A DNA stretch of 64,000 bases, taken from assembly GCF_017897595.1 (NCBI RefSeq), contig NZ_JAGKIK010000012.1:62001-126000 (forward strand), read 5' to 3'. Source of the DNA: Aquimarina sp. U1-2 (GTDB lineage: Bacteria > Bacteroidota > Bacteroidia > Flavobacteriales > Flavobacteriaceae). The notes beneath the pieces are model-generated. The model was given only the letters and a program-made list of their open reading frames with translations, was not told the DNA's origin and did not search any database. Positions 37,430-47,866 of this stretch are shown in pieces (the stretch's first letter is position 1; the number at the start of each line of letters is the position of its first letter). The position numbers were made by a program, and so were the translations under genes.

Positions 37430-37464
37430 CCACAACACTTCTTTTTTATGGGGGAGTGTTGTGG
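37430..37464 (+). terminator. Cassette-end terminator, copy 1
   Basis: CCACAACACT (37430-37439) pairs with AGTGTTGTGG (37455-37464), followed by TTTTAT. The sequence from about 37391 (AAGTAAGCGGTCAAAGG) to 37466 is homologous to 41222-41299 after the second cassette, including the loop TTCTTTTTTATGGGGG. Confidence 0.72.
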
Positions 37465-37482
37465 TTTTATAACATACAAGAT

Positions 37483-37905
37483 AGATTTACCTATCTTTAT
37501 GACTTAAACGGAAATTTGGTGAATCGGCCTGAACGTACCTTTAATGCAGATCCCAACAGTGAACGGGAAAACCTGATCTGGGATAAAGAAAACAGGTTAA
37601 CTGCCGTGACCGAAGCGGCCGATGATGAAGTGGTGCTGTTTAACATCTATGATGCAGGTGGGGAACGTACGTTAAAGACCAATAATGATAATAATGTAGA
37701 AATTACCATTAATGGTACTATAGCTACTCCGGTAGCAGTAGATAAGCTGGATGATTATACGACTTACGTAAACCCATATTATATATTACGTAAAGATTAT
37801 TTTACGACCCATTTTTATATAGAAGGAGAGCGTGTTGCGACAAAGCTGTCAGAAGAGGATAAGGATTTAGGGTTGTTTTTTCACCACAAAGATCACTTAG
37901 GTAGT
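37483..37905 (+). pseudogene. Displaced Rhs core fragment, 5' part, cut by an insertion sequence
   Basis: The frame encodes about 140 residues ('RFTYLYDLNGNLVNRPERTF' to 'FFHHKDHLGS') nearly identical in protein to the Rhs core at 35138-35555, but with many synonymous base changes. It has no start codon or N-terminal domain of its own. Homology stops exactly where the insertion sequence begins at 37906 and resumes at 39367. This is a displaced Rhs 3' end (orphon), normally silent unless recombined onto the main gene. Confidence 0.85.
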
Positions 37906-39366
<1,461 letters not shown>

Positions 39367-40352
39367 TAGGTAGTGCAGCCTATACCACAGGAATTAGTAG
39401 TGGTGAGACCACGCAGCATATAGAGTACTTCCCATTTGGGGAGACGTTCATTGACGAAAAGGAAGATGGTCGGGATGAAGATGCCGGGAAGGACAACCCC
39501 TATCGTTATAATGCTAAGGAGTTAGATCAGGAAACTGGTTTGTACTATTATGGAGCCCGATATTATGACCCACGCACATCCGTGTGGACCGCCGTAGATC
39601 CAATTTCTACCTATGATCCGGTGATGAACCGGGAACATTATCTGGATGGCCAGCACAACACCGGGGTATATGATTCTGGAAACCTGAATGTATATGGATA
39701 CACCTACCAAAATCCTATAAAGTATGTAGATCCTAATGGGAAACAAAACATTCCTGGCCCTATACAAGGCGTTGGTGATGGCCTGGCCAGGAGTGTAGAG
39801 AGTGGTATAAATAGTTTATCAAAGACGGTAGAAACTGTTGCTGTTGTTTTAACAGGGCCACTTTTACTGGTATCGGATTATTTGGCCAACAGAGGCGGAG
39901 GGTTTAATTTTACGACTAAACAAAACAACAGTGGTCCAGGACCAGATCGTAAAGGGGACCGGGATACTGAATCAGTTGATGGTGATGCCATTATACAAGC
40001 TGCTAGTAATCAGACCGGTAAAGGGCCGCTCAACAAGGCTAACACCATAAAGGGCGGTGCTGAAATTGTTAAAACTGTTGGGGAAGGCATGGGCCTTGGT
40101 GCTGACATAGTAGATAAAGCCAATCTTGTAATCAATGAAAAAGATACAACCTTCACTACTCAAAGAGCTGGAGAAATAACAACTACAGTTATTGATGAGA
40201 ATCAAGTTAGTTCTAAAGGAAAGGTTTACGATGTAAAAGTAACAGTACCTATGTCAAAAGTTGATAGTGTTATAAAGGCATCTCAAGAGTCCATTCAAAA
40301 TCAGTCTCAACAGATGGAAAACATTAATGAAAATATATTAAATAAAAGTTAG
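39367..40352 (+). CDS. Displaced Rhs core end plus second C-terminal tip
   Basis: The frame continues the Rhs core from the insertion sequence ('LGSAAYTTGISSGETTQHIE') through 'YYYGARYYDPRTSVW' and 'NPIKYVDPNG', then diverges completely from the main gene. The new tip of about 210 residues contains a Gly/Pro/Asp-rich stretch ('NNSGPGPDRKGDRDTESVDG'), a helical middle ('GGAEIVKTVGEGMGLGADIV') and a Gln/Asn-rich end ('QESIQNQSQQMENINENI'). I do not recognise a toxin fold. There is no start codon of its own, so it is probably a silent reserve tip for the main Rhs gene. The lipoprotein gene after 2 bp is its likely partner. Confidence 0.75.
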
Positions 40353-40354
40353 TA

Positions 40355-41227
40355 ATGAGCAATAATTCGATAAATTCAATAATCGTTTTGTTGATTTGCT
40401 TTATTGTTGCTTGTAATAATACTAAAAAGAAAAAGTATTATTATTCTACAGGTGAACTACTATCTGAAATAACCTATAATAATAAAGGTATTAAAGATGG
40501 TGAGTTAAAGCAATATTACAAAAGTGGAGAACTTAAGGCTATTGAATATTATGATCAAGGTAAAATAGTAGATACTACTAAAAGATTTTCTAAAAATGGA
40601 AGTCTTATTGCACAAGAATATCAATTAAATGGTCATAATATTTATGAAAAATACTATGAAAATGGCAATTTAATGTCAAAGGGGAAGGTTATAGACACTT
40701 TGCTTACGGGCTGGTGGGAATATTATCATAAAGATGGCAAGCCAAAAATGAAAGTGGAATATATGGATGTTTCCAAGGATAGTTTGATCAAAAACCCGCT
40801 GTATACAAATCAGTTGATTTATTACGATCAATATGGGAAGGTCTTAAAAGACAGTAGTAATTATTTTACAATCGATCTTAAAGATACCATTTTGAGAGAG
40901 AAAATATCAATAGGATATCTTGACCTTCAACCCTCCGTTTCTAAGAAAGACGATTTTCACATGGTCTATTATTGGCAAGAAGATGAGCAAGGCAATACTA
41001 CAAATGTTGATTCTACATATGGAAAGAATGAAAAGAAAGCAATGCTACGGATAATTCCTAAAATCATAGGACAGTATAAATTGAAAGGATATGTTCATGA
41101 AAAAGGAAGATCGGTAAGGGTCAATAAAGAGGATAGCACCATGGCCGATATCACTTTTAAAGAACGTAAGCTATTTTTTGAGAAACCTTTTGTTGTAGTG
41201 GATTCTGTTAATGCTATAAGCAAGTAA
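40355..41227 (+). CDS. MORN-like (YwqK-type) repeat lipoprotein, possible immunity protein
   Basis: The 290-residue protein has a lipoprotein signal (hydrophobic 7-18, Cys20 in 'CFIVACNN'). It contains several MORN-variant repeats (about 28-135; 'KKYYYSTGELLSEITYNNKG', 'GELKQYYKSGELKAIEYYDQ', 'GWWEYYHKDGKPKMKVEY'), as in YwqK-family proteins often annotated as antitoxins. The C-terminal half is a less clear beta-rich domain. It starts 2 bp after the second Rhs tip, so it is the natural candidate for neutralising that tip, from the periplasmic or membrane face. This would suit a tip acting at the envelope (inference). Confidence 0.7.
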   Translation: MSNNSINSIIVLLICFIVACNNTKKKKYYYSTGELLSEITYNNKGIKDGELKQYYKSGELKAIEYYDQGKIVDTTKRFSKNGSLIAQEYQLNGHNIYEKYYENGNLMSKGKVIDTLLTGWWEYYHKDGKPKMKVEYMDVSKDSLIKNPLYTNQLIYYDQYGKVLKDSSNYFTIDLKDTILREKISIGYLDLQPSVSKKDDFHMVYYWQEDEQGNTTNVDSTYGKNEKKAMLRIIPKIIGQYKLKGYVHEKGRSVRVNKEDSTMADITFKERKLFFEKPFVVVDSVNAISK

Positions 41228-41258
41228 GCGGTAAACGAGGCAAAAGCGTAAACCAAGA

Positions 41259-41297
41259 ACCACAGCATTTCTTTTTTATGGGGGGGGGTGTTGTGGT
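41259..41297 (+). terminator. Cassette-end terminator, copy 2
   Basis: ACCACAGCA (41259-41267) pairs with TGTTGTGGT (41289-41297) with one G-U pair, followed by a T-run. It is homologous to the cassette end at 37391-37466, including AAGTAAGCGGT upstream and TTCTTTTTTATGGGGG in the loop. Confidence 0.72.
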
Positions 41298-41548
41298 TTT
41301 TTATGAGTAACATAAGTAACAAATGTTACCAATAGTACACATTTGTAATTTTATTAAAATTGTTTAATTTATATTAATTCTAAATAATTAATTTAAAGTG
41401 TAGCAATATTTTGTTGTAGGTAGTCCTTAAAACGTTTTTTAGAAACAAAAGTCTCAATAAGCTTAAGCAATATGTTTTTTTCTTCATGAGCATAAAATTA
41501 ATATTCTATACTTAAAGGCTTTTATTTTATGTCCAGTGAAAGGTAGTA

Positions 41549-41666
41549 ATTCCACGGTGTTTTTGCTGATCTCTAGGCTACGTGCGATGGTTTTATAGCC
41601 ATCACCGTTTAAATGCATCCTTAATAGTTGTTTTATAAGACTCATACGTTTAGGTTTTCCTGCCAT
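41549..41666 (-). pseudogene. IS21-type transposase (IstA) N-terminal remnant
   Basis: The first 39 residues (MAGKPKRMSLIKQLLRMHLN then 'GDGYKTIARSLEISKNTV') are the start of an IstA-type transposase with its Tc3/Hin-like helix-turn-helix. The frame then leaves the family and ends at 41484, so most of the gene is deleted. Four copies of a GGGGTCA-type terminal repeat precede it. Confidence 0.75.
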
Positions 41667-41725
41667 AAAGTATCTTTTGATGGTGAATAAAAACCATCAA
41701 GGAAAACCAAAACCTAATAACCAAA

Positions 41726-42000
41726 GGGGTCAACTTAGTCCAGAATAATGACTCATATAGTTCAAATAGGGGTCCATATGCTCCAAAATTTTACCAAAAC
41801 AACTCCGAAAGGGGTCAGCTTGATCCAGAATTAACAACACTACCTTCGCAAAAAAGTACTCTGAACTTAATCTATCGATCTCAATCGACAAAAATTGGCT
41901 ATCTCTTTATTAGTATAGAGGGATCAGCATCCGACAGAAAGACAGTTATAAACCATCTTATAAATTAGTGCTTCTGAAGGGGTCAGCTTAGTCCAGTGTA
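41726..42000. repeat. IS21-type terminal repeats
   Basis: Related motifs occur at 41726 (GGGGTCAACTTAGTCCAG), 41769 (GGGGTCCATATGCTCC), 41811 (GGGGTCAGCTTGATCCAG) and 41979 (GGGGTCAGCTTAGTCCAG). Multiple direct repeats of this kind mark IS21-family ends where the transposase binds. Beyond them, 42001-42359 holds no gene that I can support. It contains a strong hairpin, ACCTTTTATTTGAT (42317-42330) with ATCAAATAAAAGGT (42341-42354). Confidence 0.65.
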
Positions 42001-42359
42001 TCCATTTTTGACAGCAAAATACCAATATTTAGAAGTTAGACGACTGCATAATCAGGTTCGTACCTCACTCTTTTTATAAGTCTTACTAATTCTAAATATT
42101 GAAAATGTATAAGCATCAAAAAAGGTAACAGTGAAGGCTCTATGGGAAGTAAATCTAAAATGAATCTTATGAAATCGTACAAAATCATCAAAAAGGAAGC
42201 AGAACCAAAGTTAAAAAATCAAAAGAAGGAAAACGCTCTGGATATAATAATTCGGTGAGTAATCTTATTTTGAAAAATCACGCACCGAATCACTCACCAT
42301 TTTTGGTCAAATTATGACCTTTTATTTGATGTCAGATGATATCAAATAAAAGGTAAAAA

Positions 42360-42384
42360 GCCCGTAAACATTTAATTTACGGGC
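42360..42384 (-). terminator. Terminator of ssrA
   Basis: GCCCGTAAA (42360-42368) pairs perfectly with TTTACGGGC (42376-42384); on the minus strand the stem is followed by TTTTTACC. It lies 30 bp after the tmRNA 3' end. Confidence 0.72.
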
Positions 42385-42412
42385 AAATGATATCATTTGA
42401 TATCAAATTTCA

Positions 42413-42426
42413 GTGGAGTCGGAGGG
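42413..42426 (-). repeat. Putative proximal attachment site within ssrA
   Basis: GTGGAGTCGGAGGG forms the end of the acceptor stem and the start of the T-arm of tmRNA and is identical to 24494-24507. The ssrA gene stays intact, as is usual when elements integrate at RNA-gene 3' ends. Confidence 0.62.
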
Positions 42427-42809
42427 ATTCGAACCCTCGTCCAAACAAGGAATATAACAGCTTTCTACACGCTTAGTTTTTGTTTAATTTTCGACGATAA
42501 GAAAGACCAAAAACCGCCAACCTATCGCTTATTCTTGTTTAAATTTCGAAATTATATCAAGATCCTACAATTTCTAGGTTTACTTTTACGAAGACTCAAA
42601 ATCAATCGCCGCAAACCAAGGCTATTGGGAGTCTTCCTGCTTGCTCACCTTGTGAGCCGAGGCATTATCCTACTATAATTCGGATTATGCAGCTAGGGCG
42701 TAGTTATTCTCGCCGTTTAAAAAAGTGAAATATGATATTTACGAGCTATATTCCAGCGCTCGACGTGCTTACTATTCTATTCATCTCGCTGTCAAAACCA
42801 GTCGACCCC
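42414..42809 (-). ncRNA. ssrA: tmRNA (trans-translation RNA)
   Basis: tmRNA rescues stalled ribosomes and tags the unfinished protein for degradation. The minus strand starts GGGGTCGACTGGTTTTGACA, the standard tmRNA 5' end. The tag frame (42685-42717) encodes NGENNYALAA followed by TAA. The 3' end has the T-arm GGGTTCGAATCCC, then CGACTCC pairing with GGGGTCG of the 5' end, plus a discriminator A at 42414. CCA is not encoded, because the next bases are CT. At about 396 nt it is normal in size. Its last 14 bp are repeated at 24494, which suggests use as an integration site. Confidence 0.96.
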
Positions 42810-42969
42810 GTTAAGAATTATGAATTTAGAATTGTGAATACAGAATTTAGTATTAAACCTATTCCATGCTTATTCAAAATTCTCAATTCTAAAATGGAAG
42901 GCGAAGATAAACATAATTGTCATATCTTTGATTGCAATTTTAATCAACAAAATACATACCAAAAACACT

Positions 42970-44178
42970 ATGATCAAGTTCGGTATTATCAAAGAGCGCA
43001 AAAACCCGCCAGATCGTCGTGTTGTTTTCTCTCCGAATAGTTTACAAAAAGCAAAATCTCAATTTCCCGAAGCATCTTTTGTTGTGGAAAGTTCTACATT
43101 ACGAGCGTTTAAAGATGCTGAATATGAACAGGCCGGATTTCAGGTCACTACAGATGTTTCAGATTGTGATGTTTTGCTTGGTGTGAAAGAGGTTCCTGTG
43201 TCAGACTTGATTTCAAATAAAAAATACTTTTTCTTCTCACACACCATAAAAAAACAACCGTATAACAGAAAGTTATTAAAAGCGATACTTGAAAAAAAAA
43301 TTGATTTATACGATCATGAAACAATAGTTGGGCCTCATGGATTTAGACTTATAGGTTTTGGTAAATATGCTGGTATTGTAGGGGCTTATAATGGCTTTAG
43401 AGCCTGGGGAATAAAATTTGGCACTTTTACTTTACCAAAAGCAAATACACTTTCAGATCAAGGTGAACTCGAATTAGAATTATCAAAAATTTCATTGCCC
43501 AATATCAAAATTGTCCTTTCCGGAAAAGGAAAAGTTGGTGGCGGAGCAAAAGAAATTCTGGATGCTATGCGCATAAAAGAAGTTACTGTTGATGCGTATT
43601 TACACCGTTCTTTTGAGGAGCCGGTATATGTACAAATTGATGTTTTGGATTATAATAAACGTAAAGACGGGCGCGTACTTGACAAAAATGATTTCTATGC
43701 AAATCCAGAAGCATATACTGGTGATTTTATGAAATTTGCAGAGGTAAGTGATCTTTATATCGCTGGTCATTTTTATGGAGAAGGTGCCCCTTACATGTAT
43801 ACAAAAGAGGATGCCAGATCCAAGGATTTCCAAATAAAAGTAGTCGCAGATATCTCTTGTGACATTGATGGACCCGTGGCAAGTACCATTAGGCCTTCAA
43901 CAATAGCTAATCCCGTGTACGGTTACGACCCTAAGACCGAAACAGAAACCGATATTAGTAATAAAGATGCTATCGTTGTAATGGCGGTCGATAACTTACC
44001 TTGTGAATTACCAAAAGATGCCAGTGAAGGTTTTGGTGCGATGTTTTTAGAACATGTGCTTCCTGCTTTTTTTAATGGAGACAAAGACAAAATTCTTGAA
44101 AAAGCTAGAATTACAAAAGACGGTAAATTGACAGAGCGATTCAGTTATCTTCAGGATTATGTAGACGGCAAAGAATAG
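42970..44178 (+). CDS. NAD(P)-dependent saccharopine/alanine dehydrogenase-like enzyme
   Basis: The protein of about 402 residues, from the Met of 'MIKFGIIKERKNPPDRRVVF', has an AlaDh/PNT N-terminal domain and a C-terminal Rossmann domain. The opening 'GIIKERKNPPDRRVVFSP' with the Arg/Lys pair matches alanine dehydrogenase/saccharopine dehydrogenase family substrate-binding residues. 'KIVLSGKGKVGGGAKEILDA' is the nucleotide-binding loop. 'VVADISCDIDGPVASTIRPS' is typical of lysine-forming saccharopine dehydrogenase relatives. It is 26 bp upstream of pyrF, probably in one operon. The precise amino acid substrate is not certain. Confidence 0.85.
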   Translation: MIKFGIIKERKNPPDRRVVFSPNSLQKAKSQFPEASFVVESSTLRAFKDAEYEQAGFQVTTDVSDCDVLLGVKEVPVSDLISNKKYFFFSHTIKKQPYNRKLLKAILEKKIDLYDHETIVGPHGFRLIGFGKYAGIVGAYNGFRAWGIKFGTFTLPKANTLSDQGELELELSKISLPNIKIVLSGKGKVGGGAKEILDAMRIKEVTVDAYLHRSFEEPVYVQIDVLDYNKRKDGRVLDKNDFYANPEAYTGDFMKFAEVSDLYIAGHFYGEGAPYMYTKEDARSKDFQIKVVADISCDIDGPVASTIRPSTIANPVYGYDPKTETETDISNKDAIVVMAVDNLPCELPKDASEGFGAMFLEHVLPAFFNGDKDKILEKARITKDGKLTERFSYLQDYVDGKE

Positions 44179-44204
44179 CATTATACTTAAAAAGATAGAA
44201 AAGA

Positions 44205-45026
44205 ATGACCACCCAAGAATTAGTTCATCATATACATCAGAAGCAGTCATTTTTATGTATTGGTTTAGATGTAGATTTAGATAAAATACCTGAATTTTTA
44301 GTCGAGAAAGAAGATCCTATTTTTGAGTTCAACAAAGGAATTATCGATGCTACGCATCATCTAGCTGTAGCATACAAGCCCAATATTGCATTTTATGAAG
44401 CCTATGGTGTAAAAGGATGGAAATCGTTAGAGAAAACCATAAACTATCTTAATGAACAGCATCCTGAGATTTTTACCATTGCCGATGCCAAAAGGGGAGA
44501 TATTGGTAATACAAGTTCTATGTATGCTAAAGCATTTTTTGAGGATCTATCGTTTGACTCGGTCACCGTTGCACCATATATGGGGAAAGACTCTGTCGAG
44601 CCGTTTTTAGCTTTTAAAAATAAACATACCATCTTATTAGCCTTAACTTCTAATGTAGGGGCATTTGATTTTCAAACTAAAACTAGTAACGATAGTAAGT
44701 TGTATAAGGAAGTCCTGAAAATTTCAAAAACATATAAAAACTCAGAAAATCTAATGTATGTTATCGGGGCTACTAAAGCAAAATATCTCGCCGAAGTGCG
44801 AAAAATTATACCCGATAACTTTTTATTGGTTCCGGGAGTAGGTGCTCAGGGTGGTAACTTGCAAGAAGTATGTCAATACGGGCTTACTAAAACTGTTGGA
44901 TTATTGGTCAATTCGTCCCGGGGTATTATTTATGCATCAAATCAAGCAGATTATGCAGAGGCAGCTTGTTCAAAAGCAAAAGAACTACAGGTGGAAATGA
45001 AAAAAATACTGCAAGCAAAAAATTGA
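44205..45026 (+). CDS. pyrF: Orotidine 5'-phosphate decarboxylase, type 2
   Basis: This enzyme catalyses the last step of UMP synthesis, removal of CO2 from OMP. The 273-residue length is that of the longer type 2 family. Conserved motifs are 'LCIGLDVDLDKIP' near the N-terminus, 'KPNIAFYEAYG', the catalytic 'IADAKRGDIGNTSSMYA' with the Asp-Lys-Asp set, 'VAPYMGKDSVEPF', and 'FLLVPGVGAQGGNL' plus 'VNSSRGIIYAS' for phosphate binding. It follows the dehydrogenase gene after 26 bp. Confidence 0.96.
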   Translation: MTTQELVHHIHQKQSFLCIGLDVDLDKIPEFLVEKEDPIFEFNKGIIDATHHLAVAYKPNIAFYEAYGVKGWKSLEKTINYLNEQHPEIFTIADAKRGDIGNTSSMYAKAFFEDLSFDSVTVAPYMGKDSVEPFLAFKNKHTILLALTSNVGAFDFQTKTSNDSKLYKEVLKISKTYKNSENLMYVIGATKAKYLAEVRKIIPDNFLLVPGVGAQGGNLQEVCQYGLTKTVGLLVNSSRGIIYASNQADYAEAACSKAKELQVEMKKILQAKN

Positions 45027-45121
45027 AAAACTCAAAATAATATCCTTAGTAAACAGAATTTTTTAACAAATTGAGAAAAGTTTAATTCGGGTTGAAGGGT
45101 CTTCAAAATGAACAATACCTA

Positions 45122-45919
45122 ATGATGTATATCGATCAATTGCAAAGAGAAGTAAAACTTACAAAAATTCCTACACGTATAGTTTCTTTGGTTCCTTCTC
45201 AAACCGAATTATTGGTTGCTTTAGGTTTGGAAGAGGCTATTTTGGGAATTACAAAATTTTGTGTACACCCTAGTCATCTGCGAAAAGAAAAAATAGTTGT
45301 AGGAGGGACCAAAAAAGTTAATTATGAAAAGATACGCAGCGCAAATCCAGATATAATACTATGTAACAAAGAAGAAAATACCAAAGATATCGTTGAATAC
45401 CTTCAAGAAGATTTTCCTGTTCATGTATCAAATATTTTTACGATCAACGATGCTTTAGAACTAATTAAGCAATACGGGATTATTTTTACTAAAGAAAACG
45501 CTGCGCACCAACTGGTTTCTCAAATTAGCAAGGCACAAAATTCACTAGTAACAGCTATAGCACGTTTCAAAATAAAGAAAGTTGCTTATTTCATATGGAA
45601 AGATCCTTGGATTGCTGTAGGAAATCATACATTTATTAATCACGTATTGCACATCAACAGGTTTATCAATGTTTTTGAGCATAAAGACCGATACCCCGAG
45701 ATTAGTTTAGAAGAAATGAAATCATTGCAAGAAATAGATTTTATTTTACTATCTTCAGAACCGTATCCGTTTTTAGAGAAGCATATTGCAGAAGTACAAC
45801 GCATGAACAAAAAAGCAAAAATCATTTTGGTTGATGGAGAATATTTTTCATGGTATGGCTCTAGACTGGTCGATGCATTTTCATATTTTGAAACACTGCA
45901 TAAAGAAATTTCAGGATAA
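45122..45919 (+). CDS. BtuF-like helical-backbone metal receptor protein without signal peptide
   Basis: The protein of about 265 residues starts at ATG 45122 or 45125; the frame extends upstream only to a TTG. It contains 'RIVSLVPSQTELLVALGLEE', 'FCVHPSHLRKEKIVVGGTKK' and 'IRSANPDIILCNKEENT', the hallmark of class III periplasmic-binding (BtuF/FhuD-like) proteins for cobalamin or ferric siderophores. No signal peptide or lipobox is seen, so it may act in the cytoplasm or export may be unconventional. Single proteins of this kind are common in Flavobacteriia near housekeeping genes. The ligand is unknown. Confidence 0.78.
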   Translation: MMYIDQLQREVKLTKIPTRIVSLVPSQTELLVALGLEEAILGITKFCVHPSHLRKEKIVVGGTKKVNYEKIRSANPDIILCNKEENTKDIVEYLQEDFPVHVSNIFTINDALELIKQYGIIFTKENAAHQLVSQISKAQNSLVTAIARFKIKKVAYFIWKDPWIAVGNHTFINHVLHINRFINVFEHKDRYPEISLEEMKSLQEIDFILLSSEPYPFLEKHIAEVQRMNKKAKIILVDGEYFSWYGSRLVDAFSYFETLHKEISG

Positions 45920-45995
45920 ACATTTCTATATGTATTGTTAACCGTTGGATAAATGCAAAATAAGTTCGTAGTTTTGATCAACTAAATACAAATCA

Positions 45996-46775
45996 TTGTT
46001 AAACTATTCTTTATACCGTCATCCTGAACATACAGATTGGGTCACTTTTGTACATGGTGCAGGAGGCAGTTCTTCGATTTGGTTTAAACAAGTTCGTGAA
46101 TTTCGTAAACATTTCAACGTTCTTTTGTTAGATTTACGAGGTCATGGTAATTCTAAACCTGCCCTAAAAGATGCTTTCAATTCTAAGTATACTTTTGATT
46201 CTATTACTGAAGATATAATTAGTGTTATAGATAACGAAAAAATAAAAAAATCTCATTTTGTTGGAATTTCTTTAGGCACAATTTTAATTAGAAATCTAGC
46301 CGAAAAATACCCTAATCGCGTACAAAGCATGATTATGGGTGGCGCTATCATGAAATTAAATTTTAGGTCCCAGGTACTTATGCGGTTAGGAGTTGTATTC
46401 AAATCTGTAATACCGTATATGTTGCTATATAAATTTTTTGCATTTATCATTATGCCTAAAAAAAACCACAAGCAATCCAGGTTATTATTTGCCAACGAAG
46501 CGAAGAAATTGTACCAAAAGGAATTTGTACGTTGGTTTAGGCTTACCTCAGAAATAAATCCACTATTACGCTTTTTTAGAGCAAAAGATATCAAAATCCC
46601 TACATTGTATGTTATGGGTGAAGAAGACTATCTGTTTTTACCATCAGTTAAGAAAGTTGTTGCGGCTCATCAGTTATCCTGGTTGTATGTGATCCAAAAC
46701 TCTGGACATGTTGTGAATGTTGAGCAGCCTGATATTTTCAACAAAGAAACCATAAAATTTATTGGTAAATACTAG
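45996..46775 (+). CDS. Alpha/beta hydrolase
   Basis: The 259-residue protein has the alpha/beta hydrolase fold: 'WVTFVHGAGGSSSIW' (oxyanion loop), 'LLLDLRGHGNSKP', and the nucleophile elbow 'HFVGISLGTILIR' with Ser in GISLG. A late Asp lies in 'YVMGEEDYLFLP', and the catalytic His in 'IQNSGHVVNVEQPDIF'. The only start in range is TTG at 45996, with an in-frame stop upstream. The substrate is unknown. Confidence 0.86.
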   Translation: MLNYSLYRHPEHTDWVTFVHGAGGSSSIWFKQVREFRKHFNVLLLDLRGHGNSKPALKDAFNSKYTFDSITEDIISVIDNEKIKKSHFVGISLGTILIRNLAEKYPNRVQSMIMGGAIMKLNFRSQVLMRLGVVFKSVIPYMLLYKFFAFIIMPKKNHKQSRLLFANEAKKLYQKEFVRWFRLTSEINPLLRFFRAKDIKIPTLYVMGEEDYLFLPSVKKVVAAHQLSWLYVIQNSGHVVNVEQPDIFNKETIKFIGKY

Positions 46776-46788
46776 TCTAAGGATCTAT

Positions 46789-46968
46789 CTAAAATATAGA
46801 TTGACTTTCTATTTTCTTTATTTGGGCAAGTATTTTATTTGCTTTCTCGTGTATTTGATCGCTTTTTTCTTTATCAGTAAGTGCTAATTTGTAAGCGTTC
46901 TTCATCATTTTACAATAATCGTTCTGTAATTTTTGTAAATGCGTTCTATGTTTAAACCAAGCCAACAT
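46789..46968 (-). CDS. Small Lacal_2735/DUF6435-type protein
   Basis: The minus strand from ATG 46966-46968 encodes 59 residues: MLAWFKHRTHLQKLQNDYCK, then 'MMKNAYKLALTDKEKSDQIH' and 'EKANKILAQIKKIESQSIF'. The aromatic-Lys start, the 'LQKLQ-Y--MM--AYKL' helix and the 'I--QI--IE' ending match the short two-helix Lacal_2735 family found in Bacteroidota. Its function is unknown. It is convergent with the hydrolase gene, 13 bp from its stop. Confidence 0.72.
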   Translation of the reverse strand: MLAWFKHRTHLQKLQNDYCKMMKNAYKLALTDKEKSDQIHEKANKILAQIKKIESQSIF

Positions 46969-47113
46969 GATCCTTATTTTAATCCGTCACAAAGATATTT
47001 GATAAAGCACACCAAGTCTCTTAATACTCAGTTAACATTGCCTAAAGTTGTAATAAATATTCCCCGGTTTTTTAACGCCTGTTCAACCCGGTTGGTGTAT
47101 TCGAATAATAGAA

Positions 47114-47830
47114 CTATTTATCCTGTAAGGCAAATACACGACGTAGTATATCTGATGTTCTAGAACTAAGTTTAGTTCTAATTTGTTTTTCTTCTACAGC
47201 AATCATCTTGTATACACCTTGTAATGCTTGTTGGGTGACATAATCGGTAAGGTCTGGATTTACATTACCAGTAAGAGGTAAGGCATTGTATTTGCCAATA
47301 ATACTAGACCAGATTTTATCTGCACCTACCTTAGAAAAAGACCGATTAATAACAGGATTAAATTTAGCATACAACGCTCTATTGGTTTTATTTTGTAAAT
47401 ATGTCGTTGCCGCGTTGTCATTCCCTAAGAGAATTTGTCTTGCATCTGTAAATGTAATTTCTTTTACAGCGTTTATAAATATTGGGGTAGCTTCTTTTAC
47501 CGCGTCCTCAGCAGCTCTATTTAAAATCTTCAGACCTTCATCAGCCAATTTACTTAATCCAATATCTCTTAGCGTTTTGTCTACTTTTTGTAATTCTTGC
47601 GGAAGAAGAATTTTAACGAGTTGATTTCTATAAAACCCATCTCTTTGGGTAAGCTTGCTAACTTGTTTATCAATACCCTTATCTAAAGCTTGCCTTAGGC
47701 CATTAGCAATATCAACGTTGCTTATGCCAAACCCACCACTAGTAGTTTGGGGCAGATTATTAACTACCTGTTGCAACTCTGCACAGCCAGAACATACGAT
47801 TAGAAGGCTAAGTATTAAAATTCTTTTCAT
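47114..47830 (-). CDS. DUF4197 lipoprotein
   Basis: The 238-residue protein has a lipoprotein signal (MKRILILSLLIVCSGC, Cys16). The helical DUF4197 domain fills the rest: 'DIANGLRQALDKGIDKQV', 'FTDARQILLGNDNAATTYL' and 'YVTQQALQGVYKMIAVEEKQ' are typical. The function of the family is unknown. It diverges from the PqqB-like lipoprotein gene with only 36 bp between the starts, so the two share a promoter region. Confidence 0.9.
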   Translation of the reverse strand: MKRILILSLLIVCSGCAELQQVVNNLPQTTSGGFGISNVDIANGLRQALDKGIDKQVSKLTQRDGFYRNQLVKILLPQELQKVDKTLRDIGLSKLADEGLKILNRAAEDAVKEATPIFINAVKEITFTDARQILLGNDNAATTYLQNKTNRALYAKFNPVINRSFSKVGADKIWSSIIGKYNALPLTGNVNPDLTDYVTQQALQGVYKMIAVEEKQIRTKLSSRTSDILRRVFALQDK

Positions 47831-47866
47831 GATTTTTAAGTAGTTTTGAGGTTATAAATATCGCGT

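Noticed and set aside
37360..37482. GTG start at 37360 for the displaced Rhs fragment
   Set aside because: The upstream part of this frame runs through the palindromic repeats and the cassette-end terminator, so it is not a genuine N-terminus.
42397..42678. A 93-codon plus-strand open frame
   Set aside because: It lies entirely antisense to the tmRNA gene, whose structure explains the sequence.
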